From contig NMRA01000031.1 of NCBI GenBank assembly GCA_002633005.1, positions 833,553-897,552 on the forward strand: a stretch of 64,000 nt of DNA, read 5' to 3'. Of the stretch, positions 25,301 through 36,600 are shown in pieces. The first letter of the stretch is position 1, and every line of letters starts with the position of its first letter. The stretch comes from Phoronis australis. Lineage: Eukaryota; Phoronida; Phoronidae. The position numbers and the translations under genes are program-made. The notes under the pieces were generated by a model. That model made no database searches, was not told the origin of the DNA, and saw nothing but the letters and a program-made list of their open reading frames with translations.

Positions 25301-27468
25301 GGGTTAAAAGCTTACCAATTTACAAATTGATAATATTTTGGAAAGTGTAGATAATCACAACAACGGCCAGAGGCGCTTGAAAAATAAAAAAGCAATTCTT
25401 CAATTATTTTTAGCAGAAATTGTATACAGAATATATGAAATTTAAAATCATGTGTAGACCCAGTGATGCTTGTCGTGTTATTTTGTCTAGTATTTGATAC
25501 ATCTTGATTACTATAGTTCATAACCCAATGGAATCTTATAATTCTATCTGATTTTGCGATAGGGCCGTCCCAGACTACACAGCTTCTTGGTCCCGGAAAT
25601 AAGAAAGCTTGTGACCTAGTTTTGTAAATCAGGCACATTTTCGTGTCTCTCATTGATGTCGGGAAGGCAAAGAATTTCAGATCACGCATCCATGGGTATT
25701 TGTCGAGTTTATCAAACTTTCTCACGTCGGGAGTTGCAGCCCACAGCACAGCAGAAATTCTTCATTGGCATTAGAAGGACGAATAGAGTAATGTAACCAA
25801 AAAAAACTTGTAAAGAACCAGACAACAAATAACGTGTGAAACTCCAGTGGCATAAAAATGAGAAAGCAAATGTGCCTGACAGATGTTAGAGCATTGTGGG
25901 TAAATACAGCGAGATTTGAGTTTCTAATCCGGGACGGCCCTATTGGTTCAATTTACGTTTTAGGAAATAATTGAAGGCTTTGTTGCAAGCGTCTAAGTCA
26001 TGACTTGTAGATCTGATCCTTGATAGACATTAAAACTCTAATGTTAATATCCTTCTAAAAATGTACTGGTGGCATGATCACTTGATTCAAAATTTCAAAA
26101 ACTAGTTAATGAACAATGTAACATAACTGTGGTCTACTGAACATGAGTTAAGTCAGGAAACATGTTGACAGTCTCAAGAGAGTCAATGGTTGACTGTAAG
26201 GCAATTAATTCTTCACTTATTTAACATGCAATCTGACAAGTGAAATTCTGTTTTGTCAAAATTCTCCACAAAAATAAAGATTAAGAGTATTTTAGCCTAT
26301 TCCTCATTACTAGCATGATGGGCAGTGTGTAGATATCACAGAACAACTTTTTGGTAAAGTTACCATTATGTGTAGCAAGACAACCAGCCTGTGAGAATGT
26401 TTAAAGTTTTACAATTTGATAATTATTCTGGCACAAAATGAGTTGAGCATTGCCGTAACTTGTATTTTTAATTAGCAACTCTGAACAGAATAAACTAGTT
26501 GAAAGTGTGGTTAACTTGTACAATGATACACCTGTACGTCCTGGTGTTGATACCGTGTGACAGTCTACATATTTCCAATGGGCAATAAATCCAAATGTTG
26601 CTGCAGAATCAAAAGTTAATGGGAAGGTGAAAAGGTAATCACCGGACACTGTGATGGGAAAATGACATTAGATTTGGCCAGGTGGTGTTGAATAACCCTG
26701 TTCATACTTGGTGCATTTTTTGTGCCTCATGCAACCATGAATTATTCAACGTTTACTTGACACCTTGTGATCAAGAACAGCTGAACATGTTTGGGTGTTA
26801 TTTTGAATGTCATGTTGTGTCTACAAGGTCCCACTGACTTGGCCTGCCTCCAGGTGTACAACATTTGAGTGATTATGTCTCTACACCTGCATAGGCCATG
26901 AGCTGTTAAGGACGTCAACTTGTGTGAGTGACATGTTTGTCAAATATACATTTGGTAGAGCTGTAAACGTAGTGATAGTCCAGGCATCTGATGCTTCACT
27001 ATGTCTGAGTACATTTTCTGAAAATTTCTGCAAACATGCCCCCCAAATAATGGTCTGTGGGCCTATATTTGGAAAATTTTGCGACTCATGAGCCTGAGAA
27101 TTTTCAAAGCTACAATTTAACATTTCTGTAGTTTGTAGCATTTACAAAATGAACAGTGTCCAAACAAAAACGAGGTAATATGAAAAACAAGACATAGCTT
27201 ATTTCATTATGTTCATGGCTTCTGTACAAAATACAAACATAATTAGTGGTGCCACTGACTCCATAAACTACATGTATTGTGCTAATTCCATGTTTATGTT
27301 AACTCAATTATTTGTTTAGGACCCCTTGTCCAAAAGTATTCCTGGTTTATTTTTATAGCTGATAAGGAAGACTATGTCATTTTCATAAACGACATTGGGG
27401 CATACTTTCAGTTTTCCTGTAGGGGGAGCACTATCATCCAATCTATTAAAATATGTGTTCTATTTCAG

Positions 27469-27613
27469 TTGTTCCGAAATGCCGAGCTACAGGCATAAAG
27501 CAGGAGAGAGTTCTACTCCTACAGCCAGTGTTAAGCCACTCATCAAATGTCACTGTTATCCCGCTGATGAGTGTGATGTGACCAGTAGGGAATTCTGCTT
27601 GACAAGAGGCAAG
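27469..27613 (+). CDS. ACVR1: ACVR1-like ectodomain exon 1 of 2
   Basis: Acceptor TATTTCAG lies just before and donor GTAGGA just after. The exon takes two bases from an upstream exon, then encodes 48 codons and ends in phase 0. It carries the first ectodomain cysteines ([10 protein letters not shown] and REFCLTRGK). A serine- and threonine-containing stretch of about 20 residues precedes the first CxC and is longer than in human ACVR1. An internal Met occurs, but no signal peptide follows it, so this is not the true start. Confidence 0.9.
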
Positions 27614-30600
27614 GTAGGATGTGACCACTAGTTGTAACCAGTCACTTGAATGATCAACAATGGAGACAGGCCTTTATGCAGCGTACGTCCAAATGGACGC
27701 CCTAGCACTAATCTGGACGCCCTGGCAAGGACGCCCAATGTATCATTTGGACGACCACTGTCAATAGGAACCTTTCATGTTTGGACTAACACATTGTAAT
27801 GAATACTAGGAAGCCTCTGAAGGCTCACAGTGGGGACTCTTTTTTTTAAAGCAGGAAGAAATATACAATGTGTGTACAAAGTATATACAATGTTGCTCAC
27901 TGTTTGGTTAACTTAGATGTAAAAACCTTGGTCTATGCATGTTTTGTAAAAATAACTGTGTGTTTGGGGGGATTGCTGGGGTTGGGGGGTTTACACGTCG
28001 GAATCATGGACGCCCTGGAATACTGGGAACCCCATTTTGGACACCCTATTTTCGAAATCCTGGATAAAGGTCTGAATGGAGACATTGCTGTTTCCTTGTT
28101 CTCTACCCCTTTGGGCTGGGGATATCTGCAATATTGAATCCACTTTCCTAATGAACCATGTACATCCTCGGGTAATGATGAAAAATACCCATTATCCTAA
28201 GAATAGGTTACACTATGTTCAACGTTATCAACAAGTCTATGCATTTAGTCAAATGTCTACGAAACCATGTGATTTAAAGAATGTTACATCGTAGAATTTG
28301 TTTTTTTAAATTTATACCAACATGCGATCACTTGGGTCACATGACCATGTCTTTTTAGTAAAACTTAGCAAAAAAGACCATGACTTTCTAAAACCGCTCT
28401 GAAGTGGTGGCGTATTACAACTATTGTTAAATCTCTTGGTCTGTTGATACCATTTATATACCATGACCAAATTCCGTTTAGTATCAATGTCCAAGAACAG
28501 TTTTCTAAATTATTTTATTTTCGTTATACAACTTATTTTTTTAAATCGTAAAAGTCCTATTTTTGAAAAAAATTATCATTTAAAACGCAATTCTTGTCAT
28601 TGTTTTTGATAACAGTGCATACAGCGCAATATCTGAAAGTTTCACATTTCTGAGATACAATGTTCCGAAGTTATCAAATTTGGCCATTTTTAGGGAGCTA
28701 TGTCGTCAGGCATTCTTGAATTTTTTGTTGATAAAATTCAACAGCTGCTGAAATGGACATCTTGGAAATAAGGCTCGCCACTGTAAAGGCATTTGTAAGA
28801 AAATTTGGGTGTAATATGTAAAATATTGGATATCTAGAAAAGAATATTCATTATGTAAAAATATGGAAGAACTTTCTCAACGAAAGTATGGGAATTTCAT
28901 ATTTTTCTCTGGACAAGTTTCAATGACCCTGAATTGAAGGATGTATTTTGTGTATTAGAAACTGAAAATTTAAAGCGCTAAGGAGGATGGTGTTTGTATT
29001 GTTAGCGAGAACATCAAAAATGTAATGGGTTTTTGCTGTGTTCTTTACGTTTCACGTTATATTTTGTTTTGTAATTCAAATACAATAATACATGATCTTA
29101 CTTCTCTGATCAACTGTTCTAATCTTAACCAGGAAGATTTCATCCCTCATGTCATACACACGCTGTAGTTCAGGGACCTGTTTCTTGGAGACTTTATTGA
29201 ATTTTGTCTTATGAATTTTGGCTGAAATTGGTCTGCGGACGGCTTAGTCAGTGTCATGAAAAGGGCTAAGCCTAAGAAAACCCATCTACAACTTGAAGAC
29301 AAAAGACATAAATCGCAGTCAGCTGACTTGACAGACAAAAACGTTTCGAGAAATGCAAACGATAAAAATTCAAATTTCAGCTCTTCATATCTATGACTTT
29401 TGGCTTAAGTCAAAAGGCAAAAATCACAAATTTATTGGACAAACAGGCCCCAGGGAGCGCTTTACTGAATCATGGCAGGTTACAACAGAAATTGCATTAA
29501 CATTTTAAGCATGTTAGTAAACTTGACACTGTGCCCTGCCAGAACCATAAATCAAACTGCACCTGTTAAGCCTCAGTTGGGATTGACTGGTGGAAGTGGT
29601 CTATAGACATGTACTGAAGCACAATACCACTTCTCCTACATCCATTAGACATTCTCTGGTTAATTTAGCAGGCATTCAACAGTTTGTGATGGCTTTTCAA
29701 TATGGCCGATGAATCTCAATGTAGCCAATCTTCTTGCCTCCTGTCTCAAGCCCTGCTGGACATGGTTTGAAATGACAGGAAGGACAGACTGGGCTTGATT
29801 GAAAAATCAGCTTGGTTTAGCACAGAAGCCTTTTTTCTCCAGGTTATTGTTTTATAGTTTTAGCAGGTTATTCTTGGGTGNTGGCATACTGCATCTAAAA
29901 CCGAAAAACTTTTCAAGATCAGTTTTCAGCTATGACAACTATGTAATAATGCGGAAATTTTTCTGAAAAACCTGTATGGAATATTTTTGTGGGGGCAAAT
30001 TCCATAAACAAAAAAGTGCTAGAGAGTGATTTCAAATCTCTGACGACAAATCCTGTGCAAAACTGACTTGAGTACTCCTTAGAGTTCGAAATATCTCTCG
30101 GCAGTTGTATCGTTGCCAATATTCGAAAATGAAAAAGCGGGACATACCGCGAGAGGCAAATGTACTTTGCAACACCCAGATATATCCAGACAGTGTTTTT
30201 TTTTCATTGTAATGTGCAATGTATTGGGGAAATAGGGGTAAATCACATGGAAACGCACAATAATACATAAATTTCATACTTGTGCCAAAAAGCGGGACAT
30301 TCTGAATTTGTGACAGGAATCGAGACAAACTGTCGGAAAGCGGGACGGCCTTGTCAAAAGTTGGACAATATTGGCATGTATGCAGTTAGAATAATCTGTC
30401 AAACACTAAGCAAGGTCCTCATTCTTGGGTTTCATGTATCTGCTGTCATATCAGCTATCTTTGTCCTTTTCAAGATAGTGTGTGCACTCACTCTAGTGTT
30501 TTATTTCAGTGCTACGCGAGCCTTCTGTATGATGTCAGTTTCCATGACATCGAGCGCTTTGGCTGCCTCCCAGAAGGGGAGACGGAAGACTTACCGTGTC

Positions 30601-33600
30601 GTACCCCACCTTCTGAGACACAATCCATGAAATGCTGTGCTTCTAGCTTCTGTAACAAGGGCCTCCGTCCCACCTATTTACCTGCCTCTTCTGTGCCAAC
30701 AGGTGAGTTCGTGTATTATGCAAACATATGCACAGTCTGTGGCTAAAGCAATAGTGACTTCTGTTTGGTTAATATGGTTTTTATGTAGGTACGTACTCTT
30801 TCATACAGAATATTTTGACTGAATTTTACGACATGCCTCAAAAATGATCTTTGAAACGAGGCAAGTTAACTTCATGTTGTGTATGGTTAAACTGGTCGTA
30901 ATGCAGCTCGTAGTTGTTATTTTTTCTTCGAAGTTTCAGTTAGGTTTCCTCAAATTCGAACTAAAATAATGGCCAAAGTTTTTTTTTTTTCATTTTTCAG
31001 ACACTTGTATTGCCAAAACTGTCCAAAATTTCATTGTTTGTTAATTGATGACAGTTGTACTTTATCAAGTAAAATTGTCTTCTTGTTATTGTCTTCTTGT
31101 TGAAACTTTTGATAAAATGAAATTTTACTGTTCCGCCATATTGTATTCGCAGCCATTTATGACTCAGCGAAGCAATCTTCTTTGTAACTTCAAAATACAT
31201 TGGCATATTAACAAGAACTAAAGTTTGACCACCGTATGTTTGTGACATTGTTATTGAAACAAAGCTCATTATATAATGTTACGTTCATCAACTTTTTGCC
31301 GTGATTTTTCTCCGTTGAAGTCTGAATTTGCCTAACCATTTATGGTTGGAAATTACTATTTTTTATAGCTACAGTAATGAAACAAAGGTTTTCTTCATGT
31401 GAATTTCATTCATATCGGCGTTCTGTAGAAAAGATATTGACCAACTGGTGCCTTAAGTCAACAAATAACCTCCTCATCTACTTGAAAGACGTGATTAATG
31501 TCCCATAAGTCCAAACTTATTGCAGTTATTCAAACTTCCAGCTATTGAGCCAAACTTCAAACTTGTTACTGCAACAACTTGAACAAGTCTACGAGATAAC
31601 TGACCTGCTCTAGGTGGACGTAGTGCATAGAATTCGAGATTACATAATTGCCGTGTTGTTCATTTCAGCCAACCCACCCTCTAACTCTCCGGTTATGTCC
31701 TACACCAGCCTTACGTTGGCTATTATACTACCAGTGACATTAGCCGCTGTCTTCATCGTCGCCATTGTGTGTCTATGCCGCTACATGCATAAGAGACGCA
31801 TGGACGCCCTCCGACAACAGGAGATGCAGTATCACCTGGTCAATGGGGACTTAGGGGCATCTGCTGTGGGTGACAGCACTCTACAGGTGAGTGCATACCT
31901 GGATTGGTATCAAATAGTGTCTCTCCTCGTTGTCACTGTGCCCTTAAGGAGGATCTTTAGGGTGAATACGGGAACAAATGGGTTAAAACTAAAGTTATTA
32001 GGATCCTGTGGGTATAAAACAACTTGTACGTTGGTAACTGTTTACCTTAAAAGAGGCCTGAACTACATGTTTCAGCATTTTAATATGAATTTTGAAAGTA
32101 TAAAGGTTGGTTACAGTCATCCACTTATTCCTAAAGAGTGCACAGTGTTTTTCTTTTTTATGTTGAAAAGTAAAAAATTGTTAGTTTCGTAAAGCCCCAC
32201 TGCAAGTGCTGTTTTTCGTGACATCACTGAGGCTATACAGCACAAAGAGATATAGGTCATTGGATGTGCGAGTACGTAGTCCAGTCGATAGATCAACATG
32301 TGCATACTCACAACCTTTTTCGTTTTTCTTTCCTGTGACTTTGACTCATCCCAGGGCCTAGCTGTATGAAGACTATCTTCAAAATACAACTAGGTACCAG
32401 TAGCACCGTGTGTTGAACTCTGTTAGACTCCGAAATTTCACATAGCCCCGGGTAGTTCTGCTCGTCACCTCGTCGCGAAACTTATGTCAACATGTATATC
32501 TCTAAACCGGCAGGGGAGCGAGCAAATATCTGGGTGTCATCCGACACTCACCTTGCCCACCAGAGCCATTTAAGTGAAAAACAATCTAGTAAACGTTTTT
32601 TTATTTCATAATTCTCAGCCTTTTGTAACAAAGCAAACTGGGTACGCTCAACACACGTTATTTCCTAAAATTTTGCGACATCTGTCGGGAAATGATGACA
32701 GCTTCGCGGGAGCAAAATTTTTATGAAATTCAGTTTCCTGGTATTATCTACTTAAAACTTGTAAGGAAATTAAATCAGCTCTAGTAATTTGTTATGACAT
32801 GTACACAACTTCGAAGAACAGTTCGATCGCTTGGAAGAAGAACAACTCGGGAAATGAAACTGGCCAATGAAGGCAACAGAGCGCACCCAAATTTCAGAAG
32901 CAGAGTGAACGGCAGTCAATAATTTAGTCTACTCAAGGAAGAGTGTAATTTTTAATGACACTGATTTTGTGTCAGATTTTATTTGATCAGTTTTTACTCA
33001 TGTCGGTGCAACGGCCGCTATATATTTACTACTTAGCTTTCACCAAGGCAACCTACGCAGTCGGGGCCCTCAGTTTTCTGGCCCGGCGTGCCGAGAACGG
33101 CATCAGTCAACACTACACGGCAGTAAACTTGTATTATGAACTTTTGAGAGATGAGATCATAGACGAATTATACACATTAAGCACAGTTGTGTAGCCAAGA
33201 GGCATTCGCCCAATGAGCTATATACATAACAAGCTTGATTCACCTTATTGCCTTCACCCACGGTACAGCCTCAGTGACGTCAGATGCGCGTTAGCCAATA
33301 GGAATTAACATTGGAAAAACGCTTTTTTACAAAAATGTGAAAGAGTAACAAAGATGTGATTTCTGTTATAGACTTTATTCATCAATTAAATTACATTAAA
33401 ATGCATGTTATTGTACTTCAGGAACCTTTTAAAAAGTTTCTGTGGCGAATGTAATCTGATACCAAGTGTCATTATTGTGAGATAGTCTTGGCAATTATCT
33501 CTGTATGACTACTTCTGTTGTAGAGGTCACCTTTTCACAATTACAGAATAGATAATTGGACATCTGCAAAAACTACTGAACTTTTTATCAAGGCTTGGAA

Positions 33601-36600
33601 TTTTCCGCAGAAAAGCGAATTTCCGCTTTTTTCCCTTATTTCCTCCGCGCATTTTTGTTGTATTTCCACGGAAAAAATCGGATTTCCCATAAAATGTCGA
33701 CGGCAAATTCGTTTCTAATCATGGCATTGCCGACGACTTGAAAAGCGGAAACTGCTCTTTATGTTTCGGAGGAATGAAAGTTGTAATTGCCAGGGCACCT
33801 GGGATAGCGTGGTTCATCAATGGCGTCTGCGTGGTATTAAATCGTGGTGACAAATAGTGCGATTCTGCAACCAAATATGTACCCGTTTTCTGACACAAAA
33901 CTTACTATTTCTTTTTTATGGAGGTTTAGATAATGCTGGCATGTCACTCTTTCACTTTAGAATCTATTGGATGGAAGCTGTACATCTGGTAGTGGCTCAG
34001 GGCTCCCTCTGTTGGTACAACGAACTGTTTCTAGGCAGGTTACACTCACTGACTGTATTGGTAAGTCAGGGTAGTGGTATACGTTAGTCAGGGTAGTGAT
34101 ATATGTAAAACAAGGTACTGGTTTAGTTTGGTTACTTTTACTAATCACTGTGTCTTGTCACCTACCAATTGTATTTTTCTGTCAAAATAAGTTTGTTAGA
34201 AATCATTGTAATGTAGTGTCTACTCTTCACATAGTGCAGATTTTATTAACTTACTTTTAATAATGATTTAGTTTAAACAAATATCAGAAGCTAGCTAAAT
34301 GTCAGTTGCCATTCTTTATACTGTAAAAACTCTTATCAGACAGAGAGAGAAGTCAGACTTATAAAGTGTCCAAATAAGAACAACCGTGCTATGCAACTTT
34401 GTATGAGTTAGTAAAAATCCAACTTATGCAAGTTTTGCTGTTATCAGCTCACTATCTTACCTCCGTTGTTGGCAAGGCCTTAGTTACTGTCCTTTTTTAC
34501 TGACTGTTTTAGTTTGATCAAAAGTTAGAATACAAATTGAGTTGCTGTTTCTTTCATTCCATTTAATCAGGTTTAAAATGCTACAGCCTCTTAACTTGGA
34601 AACTGCTTTTTAAGTGTTATCATGAGTTGTTCGTTCATCGGAAGGTAATACACGATCTTGACCTTTCAGGTAAAGGTCGCTATGGTGAAGTATGGAGGGG
34701 GACATATCAAGGGGAGACAGTGGCAGTGAAAATCTTCTCGTCACGTGACGAACAAAGTTGGCAGAGAGAAAGTGAGATCTACAACACAGTGTTACTGCGT
34801 CATGAGAACATTTTGGGATTCCTTGCCTCGGACATGATCAGCGTTAAATCATGTACTCAGTTATGGCTGATCACGCTTTATCATGAAAACGGTTCGCTCT
34901 ACGACTATTTAAACAAGACTGTTCTAGAGCCACACACTATGTTGAGGATGGCCGTGTCGGCCGCAGCAGGCATAGTCCACCTGCACACTGAGATATTTGG
35001 AACGCAAGGCAAGCCAGCTATTGCGCACAGAGATATTAAGTCAAAAAATATTCTGGTGAAACGCAGCCTCAGCTGCTGTATTGCCGATCTGGGATTGGCA
35101 GTGACTCACTCTCAGGTGACTAACGTTTTAGACATTGGCAGCAACCACAAAGTGGGAACTAAGCGTTACATGGCTCCGGAGATCTTAGAGGAGACCATGA
35201 ATGCGGAAAATTTTGACTGCTTCAAGAAAGTAGATGTCTACGCATTTGGTTTAGTGCTTTGGGAGATTGGTCGAAGGTGCATAGTGGGAGGTGAGTTTGT
35301 CTTCTTTGGCTTGTTGGTGGTTATTATGAGTTGCAAAATGGGTACTTGTGAAACACAGTAAATGTACGTATTCCACTGTTGTCCATATGTAACAAAAATT
35401 AAGAGTACGTCATAAGTGAAAATGATATTATCCTGCTTTATACAACATGCATCAGTTACGTCTTGCTTAATCATGGGCAGAAAAGTTTTTTATTTCATAT
35501 TTTCTTTTGTTTCCCGACCTACTTAATTTACATTTTTGTGACAAGTTACCAGTTGGTGCGTTTCAAACTCCATTATGATTCAACAAATTTTATTGAAGCC
35601 CCAGTGCAACTGCCTTCTGCAACTTTTTTTGACACTAAGGATACTTTAGAAGTGGTCGCATTTTGTGCATTATTAGGTCAGAAGTGACTTCGTGGCAAGT
35701 ATTGACGAAGCACTGTCACTGAACACTGAACTCTAGGTGGAGTTAGTGACTGAACACAAGGTGGAGCCACTAGTTGCTACATTGGGACTCCAATNACACT
35801 GCAAGCGCTGTTTTTCGTGACGTCACTGAGCTGTACAGCACAAAGAGATATAGGTCATTAGCGGTGCGAGTAGGTAGTCCAGTCGATAGATCAACATGTG
35901 CATACTCACAACCTTTTTCGGTTTTCTTTCCTGTGACTTTGATTCATCCCAGGGCCTAGCTGTATGAAGACTATCTTCAAAATACAACTAGGTACCAGTG
36001 GCACTGTGTGTTGAACTCCGTTAGACTCCGAAATTTCACATAGCGCGGGTAGTTCTGCTCGTCACCTTGTTGCGAAACTTATATCAACATGTAGAGCTCT
36101 GAACCGGCAGGGGAGCGAGCAAATAATGGGTGTTAACCGACACTCACCTTGCCCGCTGGAGCCATTTAAGTGAAAAACAATCCAGTAAACGTTATTTTAT
36201 TTCATAATTCTCAGCCCTTTTGTAACAAAGAAAACTGGGTGCGCTCAACACACGCTATTTCCTAAAATTTTGCGACATCTGTCGGGAAATGATGACAGCT
36301 TCGCAGGAGCAAAATTTTTTGATGAAATTCGGTTTCCTGGTATTAAAATACTAAAAACTTGTATCTGCAAAAACTACTGAACTTTTTATCAAGGCTTGCA
36401 ATTTTCCGCGGAAAATTGAATTTCCGCTTTTTTGCCGTATTTCCTCCGCGCATTTTTGTTATATTTCTACGAAAAAAATCGGATTTCTCATAAAATGTCG
36501 GCGGCAAATTGGTTTCTAATTGTGGCGTTGCCGACAACTTGAAAAGCGGAAACTGCTCTTTATGTTTCGGAGGAATGAAAGTTGTAATTACCGGGGCACC

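Larger units (their letters stand above)
9022..27468. other. Long repeat-rich stretch upstream of the receptor ectodomain exons
   Basis: No exon with recognisable homology was found. A signal-peptide exon of the ACVR1-like gene, ending with two bases of a split codon, should lie here or further left, but I could not pick one with confidence. A spliceable-looking segment at 18978-19045 (TTTTCAG before, GTAAGT after) is stop-rich and at best untranslated. The rest is listed repeats and AT-rich DNA. Confidence 0.5.
32197..35794 (+). repeat. Large duplicated block, copy 1 (contains GS and kinase exons)
   Basis: Aligns end to end with 35796-38608, starting at CACTGCAAGTGCTG and ending ATTGGGACTCCAAT. 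Differs by scattered substitutions, small indels and one ~799-bp segment present only here (32764-33562). A single N separates the copies. Exon sequence is conserved at the protein level. Best read as the second haplotype placed in tandem with the first. Confidence 0.9.

Noticed and set aside
31614-32192. 192-codon continuous frame starting MDVVHRIRD
   Set aside because: Only 31669-31886 is exon; the start is intronic and the tail reads through the GTGAGT donor.
33857-34087. 76-codon frame over the GS exon (and its twin at 36658-36888)
   Set aside because: The true coding frame is another one, bounded by AG/GT at 33961-34060, and matches the GS domain; this frame is a shadow.
34627-35361. 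244-codon frame read as a stand-alone intronless kinase gene
   Set aside because: The first 14 codons precede a CTTTCAG acceptor and the last 24 follow a GTGAGT donor; the exon fits between GS and C-terminal exons in phase.
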